Shown here: in pieces, positions 16,614 through 26,700 of the stretch
How the letters are laid out: each line of letters opens with the position of its first letter
Position numbering within the stretch: position 1 is the first letter of the stretch
Assembly: GCF_009911645.1 (NCBI RefSeq)
Contig: NZ_QWKI01000097.1
Location: forward strand, 1-57,324
DNA: 57,324 nt
Reading direction: 5' to 3'
DNA from: Pseudoflavonifractor sp. 60
GTDB taxonomy: Bacteria > Bacillota > Clostridia > Oscillospirales > Oscillospiraceae
Position numbers and translations under genes: made by a program
The notes under the pieces: generated by a model
What the model saw: the letters and a program-made list of their open reading frames with translations, nothing else
The model's database searches: none
What the model was told of the DNA's origin: nothing

Positions 16614-16964
16614 TCACATAGCCTGTTCCGTTTCCTGTTCCGCCTCCGGCTCCGATTCCCCATTGGCTGTCTGTTCAGCCTCCTCCAGTGCCTGCCGGAT
16701 GCAGTCCAGGAAGAAGGCGTTCTGCTTGACGCCCTTCCGCTTGAGGTAGTCCTTGAACTGATCGAACAGCTCGGTGGACACCTGGAAGGCTACAGTTCTC
16801 TGGTTCTCTTTCATGGTGGGTTTACCCTCCTGTTCATAAAATTTTGCAATGAGTTCGGTCATGTACTGACCCAGTGTCTGCCCGGACGCTTCCTGCCGCT
16901 CCCGCACCTTGGCGTGGAGGGACTCCGGGATCTGGGCGCACAGATTTTTTGTTTTCTCTGCCAT
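16614..16964 (-). CDS. tandem ribbon-helix-helix DNA-binding protein
   Basis: 116 residues from MAEKTKN with AAAGGAGAG upstream. Two RHH-like units: LCAQIPESLHAKVRERQEA with LGQYMTELIAKFYEQEG (residues 6-48), and TVAFQVSTELFDQFKDYLKRK with NAFFLDCIRQALEEAE (52-98). An acidic tail follows. Probably an autoregulator of the transfer genes or a partition/relaxosome factor. The 112-bp gap upstream, between it and the methyltransferase, would carry its promoter, though none is convincing. Confidence 0.7.
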   Translation of the reverse strand: MAEKTKNLCAQIPESLHAKVRERQEASGQTLGQYMTELIAKFYEQEGKPTMKENQRTVAFQVSTELFDQFKDYLKRKGVKQNAFFLDCIRQALEEAEQTANGESEPEAEQETEQAM

Positions 16965-17076
16965 ATAGGGCTCTCCTTTCCTGGGCGGTATGGCAAGTAT
17001 ATCGGAAACGCCGGACAATAGCTATTCACACATACCAACAAAGAAGTTTTTGCAAGACGAAGCAAAACTGACAATG

Positions 17077-19039
17077 TTATTTTGTGGATATGATCGCCAT
17101 GGCAATGCCACGCATGATGTACTCTACACATGGAATTGCAACACTGTTTCCCAGGGCTTTGTAGCGAGAGGAGTCGGAGGCCCCCGGCAGGTCTGTCCAA
17201 AAATCGGGAAAACCCTGGAGCCTTTCGCATTCCAGCGGCGTCAGCCTCCTGATAAGCAATGGCCTTTCGTCCCCTGTATTTTGTAAGACAAGATCGGTGG
17301 CGTCCTTATGCTGACGGGCGCTTTCGGTAGACGCTACGTTGTCATCCCGAAACACATCCACTCGCTGGCGGGAAAAGACGGCGTGGTGATCCGTGGCGGT
17401 CAGCGTATAGGCGATCCCCTCCTGGCAGCCCAGACCGTTGCCGCCGTTCTGAGGCTGGCGGTCAATGGCGTTGCCGGAGATACAGATTGGTTCCCGCACT
17501 TGCAGGGCGAGAGGGAGATTGTTGCCTCCAGTGCCGCCACGATTTGTCAATGTTGGAGACACTTTGTGCGGCCCTGTATATCTCGCATCAATGCCATGGT
17601 TTTCAAATAATTGCACCCCCATAACCAGCGGCTGATGTCCATGCTCCTGTGCCCGCAGCGTCCCAGCCACATCTTCAGAGCAGGACATGATGCCGCCGCC
17701 CTGGTCGTTGAGGCAGATCAGCGGCAGATGGACGCCCATCTGCGCCCGGAGCGTGGGCGTCATATCGGTTGTAATGTCCATGCGTTGCCCCCCATGACCG
17801 GTGAGGCAGAGAATGGAGGGCATCATGTTCCCACTGGCGGTCGCTTTCAGCGTTGGAGCGATCTCCTCCTGATAACCGATCCCGCCAGCCGAAGGGGCGG
17901 CTCCGGCGCAGAAGCCTGCTACAAACAGAAGTCCACCCGGCTTCAGCTCACCGCTGTTGATCGTTGGGGCGACACCATAGGGAGTAGAGATACGCCTTTG
18001 CTGGTTATCCCAGGGAGTCAGACTGCCAGCTACTCCAGCTGTAAACAACAGCCCGCCAGGATTCCGCCCGCCGCCTCCGTCCGCGCTGGCCAGGGTGGGG
18101 GCCTTGCTCTCCGGGGTGAAGATGCGGGCCTGCTGGGTGTCCCAGGGAGTGAGGCAGTCCTGCGCGATGAAGGTCTGCTGTTTCATCCCCGGCTGCGCTC
18201 CCAGCGCGCCGGCCACATCGTGGAGATCCCGTACCTCGTCCCTCTGGTTGGCGGCGAAGGCGATGGGTTCAGAGGCCGGAGCCGCCAGTGGAATCAGCCC
18301 CGCCTGTGCCATCAGCGCCGCTTTCAGTTGGGGCGGCAGCTCCTTCCCACGTTCCCCCGCCCTGCGCAGGATACCCAGGCAGGCGGTTTTGCTCAAATAG
18401 TATTTGCGGGGCGGAGCGTCCTGCAAAATCTGCGATAAGGAAAATACGTCTTCTTCGCTGAGGGGTGCGGGGCCAGTATTGAGCGTCGAAGACCCGCCAG
18501 GCCAGGGAGAAACCAGTTCCCAGTACGATTCGCCCAGCAGGTTGCCATGCCCAGGGGTGAGGTCCAGGGACATAAACGGAATTGTTCTTAATTCGGACGA
18601 TCTCCTCGAGGACGATGCGGAAGTCCTCCCCCTTGGGGGTCCCTGAGCTGAATGCGCCGGGCACGTTCTCCCAGCACATCCATCGTGGGCGAACAGCGAG
18701 CCCTGTCCGTCCTCGTTCCATATCTGCATTTCGCATCTCCTTCACAATTCGAATTTGTTCCATAAAAAGGCCGGAGCGGGCGCCGGACAGACCAGCCCTC
18801 GCTCCAGCCACACTGAGATCCTGACAAGGGCTGCCGCCGCAGATGATGTCCACAGGCGGCAATTCTGCCCCGTCCAATTTGGTGATGTCCCCCACATGGA
18901 TCATGTCGGGAAAGCGGTGTTTTGTTACTTCGATGGGGAAGGCTTCGATCTCACTGGCCCACACAGGCGTGATCCCGCTGCGAACCGCCGCCAGGGGGAA
19001 GCCGCCGATCCCGTCGAAGAGGCTCCCCATAGTGAGCAT
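17077..19039 (-). pseudogene. C5 cytosine-specific DNA methyltransferase, split by a frameshift
   Basis: First frame (19039 to 18269): motif I FDGIGGFPLA, motif IV GGSPCQDLS with the catalytic Cys, motif VI ENVPGAF, and motif VIII PQRRRRIFLIADF. The second frame (open to 17077) carries the target-recognition region, motif IX LTPLECERLQGFPDFW and motif X RYKALGNSVAIPC. The frames join near 18270-18310, where GGADSTGG of one overlaps GLIPLAAPASE of the other; a small deletion would explain it. Start at ATG after AGGAGGAG. Probably inactive as one chain, though naturally split C5 enzymes break at this same place. No restriction enzyme is beside it, so it would serve to protect transferred DNA. 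Confidence 0.75.
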
Positions 19040-19055
19040 TTTTCTCCTCCTGTCC

Positions 19056-19922
19056 TTATTTCGCTGCCGCCTGCACAACGGTGCGGGTAGTATTGACGGC
19101 AGCCTGGGCGGTATAGACGGCGCTCATGATATTGGCTCTGGTGGTGGTGTCCAGACCGAAGGTCCCGGCGATCCTGGGCACCTCTCCTGCGGAGAGCATG
19201 AGGCCCAGTCCCAGCAGAGCGTGGTCCTTAAACACCATCAGGCCCGCTACCAAAATGGTGGATTGCAGGAAGGCCGTCAGGCACAGGCCAATCACCTGTT
19301 TGCTCCACTGGACAAAGCCGTCTGTGTAGCCTCTGGGGACGCTGAACATATAGAGGCTCCCCACGGCGATCTGGATGAGCAGGATGCCGCCTCGTTTGAG
19401 GTTGGCGAAAAAGACCTTAATCACAGCATAGGCCATCATGATGATGCAGAACAAAAGCATGATCGGGCTGGTGAGGACGCTCAGGCCGAAGCTGGGCGCA
19501 CCGGCCATATCCGCAAGGCTCTCCACACTCATCAGTTCCTCAATGATCCGTTCTCCCACAGTGCCGATGCTGGTTCCGGCTCCGGTCAAGCCAATTGCGA
19601 AGGTCCCTTGTAGGGACACGGACAGAGCGTAAAGCCGCACAGGCACCACGGTAAACAGGCTGACCGCCATAAACCCCTTGATGGCGTTCAGCGCCGTATG
19701 CTGGAGGTTGCCTCTGCCGGTGGAGTATTCAATGCCGAACTCAAAACCGGAGACCACCAGGCTGACGCCAAACAGCGCCCAGCCCAGCTGAGAGAAAAAC
19801 AGGACGATGGCCTCCACCCAGTCCAGCGCGAACAGCTCCACGCCCATGTTCCCCATTTCAGCAAAGAAGTTGCCGAGGAAGCCTACCACCTGCCCATAGA
19901 ACCAGTCGATCAGATTGTCCAT
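19056..19922 (-). CDS. VirB6/TrbL-like polytopic conjugation protein
   Basis: 288 residues with about six membrane segments (for example VLFFSQLGWALFGVSLVVSG, IMLLFCIIMMAYAVIKVFF, VIGLCLTAFLQSTILVAGLM) and an Ala/Thr-rich end. Layout and position between the pilin and VirB4 fit the TrbL-like channel proteins of CTn/Tn1549 elements. No good ribosome site precedes the ATG, and no other start is possible before an upstream stop, so it may depend on coupling. Confidence 0.8.
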   Translation of the reverse strand: MDNLIDWFYGQVVGFLGNFFAEMGNMGVELFALDWVEAIVLFFSQLGWALFGVSLVVSGFEFGIEYSTGRGNLQHTALNAIKGFMAVSLFTVVPVRLYALSVSLQGTFAIGLTGAGTSIGTVGERIIEELMSVESLADMAGAPSFGLSVLTSPIMLLFCIIMMAYAVIKVFFANLKRGGILLIQIAVGSLYMFSVPRGYTDGFVQWSKQVIGLCLTAFLQSTILVAGLMVFKDHALLGLGLMLSAGEVPRIAGTFGLDTTTRANIMSAVYTAQAAVNTTRTVVQAAAK

Positions 19923-19961
19923 GATGGTGGACGCTACAAAATCAAAGATAAATATTGAGAA

Positions 19962-20318
19962 TCACCTCATTTCCGTATCAGGCTCTTGGAAAAGGCGCAG
20001 GTATTCCTCCGCCAATTCCCAGAGCCTGTCTATATCCAGCGTGGGACGGTAGATATCCCAATCCGCTTTTTCCCCGCAGTCAGGAGGCTTTTTCGTGCCG
20101 CAGGGCACATCCCAGGAGCGGATGGTGATGGAGTCCACAGGTCCGGTGCGCCGGTTCAGGACCGTCACCTGGATTCCGTCATAATAGCCGCCCCCAGAGG
20201 TGAGCGCGGCCTTTGCCAGAGTTTCCACGCCCAGCCGGATGCAGCAGACGCCGCCCAGACAGACAGCGTCCGGGCGGCGTTTGGCGACGGCGTTCCGCAG
20301 TTCCTGTCCGAAGGGCAT
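19962..20318 (-). CDS. unknown protein between pilin and VirB6 genes, 118 aa
   Basis: Soluble protein with several cysteines in the first third (VCLGGVCCIRLG) and a Trp/Asp-rich C-terminal half (DWDIYRPTLDIDRLWELAEE). The ribosome site is weak. It starts 16 bp after the VirB2-like gene's stop and is probably translated from the same message. Not recognised. Confidence 0.5.
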   Translation of the reverse strand: MPFGQELRNAVAKRRPDAVCLGGVCCIRLGVETLAKAALTSGGGYYDGIQVTVLNRRTGPVDSITIRSWDVPCGTKKPPDCGEKADWDIYRPTLDIDRLWELAEEYLRLFQEPDTEMR

Positions 20319-20334
20319 CCGCTGTCCGATCCCA

Positions 20335-20667
20335 TCAAATCCCGATGATGCCCCAGATATAGGAGGGAGCAGTGAGGGTGAAGACCAGGCAGGCGAAGAG
20401 AATTACCGGGCCGGTCCACTCGAACTGGCCATGCTTGCGGTAATCAAAGTAAGCCATGCCCAGTTTGGTGAAGAAGGCGATGGCGAGGACCATGTCCAGC
20501 GCGGGGAAGACCACGTTCTCCACCACGGTCTTAATCTGGGTCGCGGCGTCGGTCCAGGTACTCTCCACCGCGGAGGCCACATCCCCGGCGGCGAAGGCGG
20601 GGGCGCAGCAGAGGGCCGCCACCACCATGGCGGCGGCGAGGATACGGAGCATTTTTTTGAGTTTCAT
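20335..20667 (-). CDS. VirB2-like conjugative pilin (DUF3852 type)
   Basis: 110 residues from MKLKKMLRIL with GGGAGG upstream. A signal peptide (cleavage after AFA near 28) is followed by two hydrophobic segments (VVFPALDMVLAIAFFTKLGM and GPVILFACLVFTLTAPSYIW) separated by a short polar loop. This is the VirB2 pilin layout, and Clostridia ICEs have such a protein, annotated DUF3852, here. It would form the channel filament. A strong terminator lies just upstream of its ribosome site. Confidence 0.75.
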   Translation of the reverse strand: MKLKKMLRILAAAMVVAALCCAPAFAAGDVASAVESTWTDAATQIKTVVENVVFPALDMVLAIAFFTKLGMAYFDYRKHGQFEWTGPVILFACLVFTLTAPSYIWGIIGI

Positions 20668-20700
20668 GTTGATTTTCCTCCCTGTATTCAAATCAGATTT

Positions 20701-20733
20701 ACAGAAGAGGAGCCGCCCTTGACAGGCGGCTCC
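20701..20733 (-). terminator. rho-independent terminator after the adhesin gene
   Basis: GGAGCCGCC (20709-20717) pairs with GGCGGCTCC (20725-20733), with a 7-base loop; on the minus strand TCTTCTGT follows. It lies between the adhesin stop and the pilin ribosome site, so pilin and downstream secretion genes need readthrough or their own promoter. Confidence 0.7.
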
Positions 20734-20756
20734 CCATTCAGCATGGATGGATCGGC

Positions 20757-23700
20757 TCAATAGCCGGTGCGGGGCAGGGGCTTGGCGGGCTTGTAGACCC
20801 TGGTGACCCATCTGCTGGTGGCCATGATCCACTGACCGTTGTACACGCCGCCTACATCCGCCTGGTTGACGAACTGGGTCCCTCCGGTGAGCCAGGACAC
20901 CACATTGCAGTATACCTTGGGTGACTCCACCTGCCGGAAATTGCCGGGTACGATGCCGAAGGAAACCATAAACTCGGTGACGTACTCGTTGGAGGCCAGT
21001 CCCAGCGCGGCGGGGGAGGCGTCCAGCACATGGTTCTGCATGGTGCTCAGGTTGTCGTACATGGTGCGGTACTCGCCGTTGAGATTGGTCTTGAACACAA
21101 TCTTGTAATTCCCCTGCACGTTGTAGGTACCGGTGACGATCTTGTCCAGCCGCACCGCCTGGACGGGCAGGGTGTCCCGCCAGTAGAAGCTGGTGAGCGC
21201 GGTGGTGGAATTGTTGGCGATGTTAGAGAAATCATAGCGGATCTGCTGGCCGGGCATGACCTCGGTGTAGCCGGTCTTCTTGATGGAGACGTTGGTGTAT
21301 AGGGCTTTGTTGGTCATGGCCGTCTTGACGATCTGGCCGGCGTGCTCGATCTCCACCTCAATGGGCGTCTTATCCAGGCCATAGAACTCAGCGGCCTTGG
21401 ACTCCACCACCTTGTACCGGCCCAGGGGCAGGGGCTTGGACACGGCTACACCATTTTTATCGGTACGGATGGTATCCACCAGATTGCCGGTGCGGTAGTG
21501 GTAGATCTCGAACTCGGTACCAGGGATAGGCGTACCGGCGGGCCAGCCGTTCATGGAGTTGTAGTCCTCAGAGGTCTTGGTGATCTGGATCTGCCCGGTG
21601 ATGGCGGTGTTCTCCCAGGTGATCTCGGTAGTGGTCCCATCAGTGACATAGACCGTCTTCAGCTGGGTATCCACCAGATAACCGTCATTCTCCAACTCCC
21701 GCAGGTAGTAGCGGCCAGAGCCGGGCAGGTCGTCGATATGGACGTAGCCCTTGTCATCGCTGCTGTACTGCCCGATGGGATTCTTGTTGGCGTCATAGAG
21801 GAGGAAGGTCACCCCGTAGATGCCCTGCTTGGTAACGCTGTCGACCTTGTGAATCAGGATGCCGCTGACTGCCCGATTGGTGACGGTGACTGTGGTGGCT
21901 TTGCCGTCCCGGACGGTGAAATAGGTGGGGGTGGCGTCCAGCTCGAAGCCCTTGCCGGCCTCAATCTCCACCGCGTAGTAGTCCCCGGCATCCAGATCCA
22001 GGTGGGCGCGGCCCTGCTTGTCGGTGGTAATGGTGTCCACCAAGCCGCCATCCATGCGGCGGATCTCAAAGGTGGTGTTGGGGATTCGCTGGCTCTTGTC
22101 AGCCTCGTTGACCTTGATCAGCTCCAGCCCGCCCACAGGCGTGTTGTAGAATTTCAAAGTCTGAGCGTCTCCTACCTTGATCTGGATGGACTTGGGGGTG
22201 GTGTCCAGCAGGTAGCCGTCCAGGGTGCGGATCTCCTTGGCGATGATGGTCTTGCCGGGTTCCAGGCCCTCGATCACGATCCGGCCATTCTCGTCGGTGG
22301 TGTACTCGCCGTTGGCGCTGCCCAGCACCTGCCCGTTGGATTCGGTGACCAGGAAGGTCACGCCCTTCAGAGGGGTGGTGGTGCCGGTGATGTACTTCTC
22401 AATGACCAGCCGGGTCTTGGGGTCATTCTCGAACACCAAATCGTTGCCGCCATTGGTTCCGCCGCCCACATTGGCCGTGCCGCCGGGGGCGACGTTGGTG
22501 GTTCCGCCCACGGTGCCGCTGTTCACGGAATTGGAGCCATTTTTCACAATAATCGTCTGAGGGGTAGTGTCCAGCACATAACCGCTGGGGACTTTACTCT
22601 CGCTGACCACCACAGTGCTGCCGGGAACAAGGCCCGTTACAACGACAGTCCCATCCTTGCCGGTGGTGTAGCGGCCCAAAATCGTCCCGTTACCGTCCTT
22701 GACCGTGAACTCAGTGCCGGGAACAGGCTTGCCGGTGACGGAGTCCAGCTTGGTAAGGGTCAGGCTGCACAGGGGTTCATTCAGGAAGGTGAGGGTCTGG
22801 GTGTCCAGGGGGTTGACGGTGACCGTCTGGGTCTGGGTACTCTGGTCAATGATATAGCCGGGGGCGGGCTTGGTCTCCTTGACCACCACGGTCCCGGTGA
22901 CACCGTTGATGCGGATTTCGCCCTTATCATCGGTGGTGTAGAGGCCGTTGCTGCTCAGGTGGCCGTTGTCGTTATCAACGTATCCGCCGTTGGCGTAGGT
23001 GAGCTGGAACTGCGCGCCGGAAATGAGCGCGCCGCTCACACTGTCTTTCTTCTGGATGACCAGGGTTCCGGCCCGCTTGTTCCAGAAGGTCAACTGCTGC
23101 ACTTCGCCGCCCTTGATGAGAATATCCTGGGGCGTTCCATCCAGCACGAAGCCCTCCACGGTCTTGATCTCCCGCACCTTCACGGTGGTACCGGGTTCGA
23201 TGCCCTCCAGCACGATCTCGCCGGCCTTGTCTGTGTAATAGATCCCATCGTCCGGACCGACAGCGCCGCCGTTACCGTCCACAACCTTAAAGGCCACGCC
23301 GGACAGCGGCTCGTTCTCAGTGCCCTCGATAAATTTACGGATAATCAGCGTAGTGCCGGGTTCATCGTCAAAGATCAGGGTATTGGCCACACCGCTGCGC
23401 ACCACAATATTCTTGGGAGTCTCGTCCAAAATGTACCCGTTGGGGGCCTTTTTCTCGGAGACGACCACAGTGGAATTGGGAGCCAGCCCGGTGATGGTGA
23501 CAGTACCGTCTGTGCCGGTGGTGTAGAGGCCGTTGTTGGGGCCGATCACATGGCCGGAGCTGTCCCGCACCATAAACTCCGCGCCCCGCAGGGGCTTTTT
23601 GGTCACCGCGTCCCGCTTCAGGATGGTCAGGGTGCAGAGGGGATCATCGTAAAACCGGATGGTCTGGGTGTCTCCGGCGTTGACCACGACCGTCTGGGGC

Positions 23701-26700
23701 GTGGGGTCCTTGCGGTAATTGTCCGGTGCTTTTTCTTCAGACACCACATAAGTGCCGGGGAGCAGCTTGGACAGAACGATCTGACCATTTTGGTCGGTGG
23801 TGTAGAGTCCGTTGGAGGAGGTCATCCCCTCGTTGTCCGGGGTCAGCTCCCCGTTGGCGGTCATCACCTTGAACTGCGCCCCAGCCAGGGGCTGACGGGT
23901 CACGCTGTCATACTTCTCGATGATCAAACCACCCTTGCGGGTGTTTTTGATCACCACAGTCTGGGTGTCTCCGCCCTGCCCGATGACCACGTTGGTGGAG
24001 GGCGTGTCGATGACGTACCCGCCGTCCGGGGCCTTGATTTCGTTGATCACATAAGCGCCGGGGGCCAGATTGGTGATCTTGATTTCACCCTGAGCGTCGG
24101 TGGTGAAGATGCCGTTCTGTGTCAGGGTAGACGAGCCAATGACGCCATCCAGGCCCACCTCGCAGCCGGCGGCTGTTGTGATACGGAACTCAGCGCCGGG
24201 AAGCACCTCATCGGTCTGGCTGTCCCGCTTTTGGATGATCAGGCTGCCTTTCGGCTGATTTTTGAAGGTAAGAGACACCGTTTTGCCCGCCTGGATCTGG
24301 ATGGTCTGGCTCTGGGTATCCAGGATGAAGCCAGCGGGGGCGCGGACCTCGGTGACTACCACGCTCTTTCCCGGCTTCAGTCCGGGGATGCGGATCTCCC
24401 CGTTCTCATCGGAGCGGTAGATGCCGTTGGAGTCGCCGATCAGGGTCCCGTCCGCGTACATGACCTTGAACTCGGCGTTCTGGAGGGTCACGCTGGGGTT
24501 GGTGGCGCAGACCTTCCGAATAAGCAGGATGCCGTCCGGGGCGTTGTCGAAGGAGACGGTGACCACATTCTGTTCACCCTTGTCGGAGATGTAGACGGTT
24601 TCCGAAGCATTGATAATGGAGTAGCCGTCCGCCGGGTCAATTTCCTCCACGATGTAGGTGCCGGCAGTCAGGCCGGTCCAGATGGCGGTCCCGTTTTTCC
24701 CGGTCACCTTCGTACCGATGACCGTGCCGCCAGTGCCGGAAGTGCCGCCCAAAAAGCGGAGCTGGAAGGTGCAGCCGGGTAGGGCCTCGTGGGTCACACT
24801 GTCATACTTCTCCACAACAATGGCGTTTAACGGCTCATTGAAAAAAGTGAGCGTCTTGCTCTCGCCGCCGTGGAGGATCACCTTCTGAGTGAGGGGTTCC
24901 TTCATCTGGAAACCGGGAGCAGGCTCCACCTCGGTGACGGTGTATTCTCCGGGGTACAGCTTCTTTCCTTTCTCGTGGAGCTTGATCTGGCCGCTGGCGT
25001 CGGTGACGAAGATACCGAAGTCCATGGAGGCGGGAGCGCCCGCGGCCTCGCCGTTGGACGTATACGTCACACGGAACTTGGCCCCCTCAATGGGAGCGCC
25101 GGCCACGCTGTCATCCTTGAAGATGGTCAGCTCCGGGGTCTTGTGGTTGCGGAACACCACCGTTTTCTCATCGCCAGGGTTCAGGGAGATGGTCTGCACC
25201 CGGTCGGCGTCCTTGTCCGGCAGGTAGTAGGGGGCGGGGACGGATTTCTCCGTGATGCGGTAGGTTCCGGGATCAACACGGAGGGCAACAGTGCCGTCCG
25301 GCCCGGTTCTCCAATCATCCTTGTAATCGCTGTCGATCCCCTCCACGGTGAGGACAGTGCCGGGAACAGGCACTCCGGTATCGGCGTCAATCTTGGAGAG
25401 GGTCAGCAGGGGCTTCTTGCTGTTTTTGAAGATCAGGGTCTTTTCATCGCCGCCGTTCAGACTGATGGTCTGGGTCCGGTCGGCCTCGTCCTCCGGCAGA
25501 CAGTAGGGGTCCGGGACGGACTTCTCCGTGACCCGGTAGCTGCCGGGGGCGACGCGCAGAGTGGCGAAGCCGTCCGCCTCGGTGGTCACATCCTGGCGGT
25601 AGTCGCTGTCGATGCCCTCCACGGTGAACACAGTGCCGGGAATGGGGGTGTTGGACCCCTGCTCTACCTTGGAAATTTTCAGGACAGGCTGCTTCAGGTT
25701 GTCAAAGACCAGCTCCTTGCTGTCTCCGGCCCCCAGCCAGATCGTCTGGGTGGGTTCGTCTCCCACCACATAGGGATCAGGGACGGACTTTTCCGTCACC
25801 TCGTAGCTGTCCACAGGAATATTGGAGAGGACCGCCCTGCCGTCCGGCCCGGTGGTCACATCGTTGTGGTAGCCGTAATGGATGCCGCGGATTTCAAAAT
25901 GGGTGTTGGGGATCACATCCCCGGTCTGCGCGTCCCGCTTGAGAATGGTGAGGCTTGGCAGCCGTTTGTCGGAGGCCGTCACAGTCACCGTTCCGCCGCC
26001 GTTGACAGTTGCCTGATCCACATGGGCGATCACCGGCTCGGTAAGGGTGGCCCAGGGAGCCGGTACGGACACCTCCACGAAAGCGTACATCCCCTCGGTC
26101 ACATCGGTGACGGTGATGGAGCCGTCTGCCTTGGTCTCCTCTGTGCCGATGATCTGACCGTCACGCACAATGTTAAAAACAGCACCGGGGAGGGGATTGC
26201 CGCTGTCGTCCAGCTTGATGAGCCTGACCTTTACCTTGGCGTCGTTCTCGAAAACCAGGGCCACGTCAGTTTTGCCGTCCCATACAAAGGTCTGCTTGGT
26301 CTTATTCACATCGGGGCTTTTGGTGTAGCCCTCCGGGGGAGTGACCTCCTCGGCGGTGTAACTGCCCAGGGGCATATCCTTCCAAGGCACGTCCGTCAGA
26401 TAGCCGCCCGCGCCGGTGACATAGGTCCCGGTGAAGTCGTTGTCCACGCCCTCGATTTTAATGACCGCCCCAGCGAGGCCCCTGGTGGGATCGTCCGCGT
26501 CCACCTTGCGGATACTGCCCTCGCCGGTGATTTCAGGCGTGTCCGTAAAGGTGACGGTCACAGTTTTATCGTTGCCGCTGGGCAGAACAACATACTGAGG
26601 CCCAGGATTGTCGATCTCATAACCCTCCGGGGCTTCCAATTCCGTCACGGCGTAGGTGCCCGCTTCCAGCTTGGATACGGTAACAGTGCCGTCGCTGCCT

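Noticed and set aside
18265-18315. Programmed ribosomal frameshift in the methyltransferase
   Set aside because: No heptameric slippery sequence or downstream pseudoknot is apparent; a small deletion is simpler.
21342-24782. A 1146-codon open frame on the plus strand
   Set aside because: Lies antisense within the adhesin repeats, has no ribosome site, and its composition mirrors the GC-rich third positions of the true gene.
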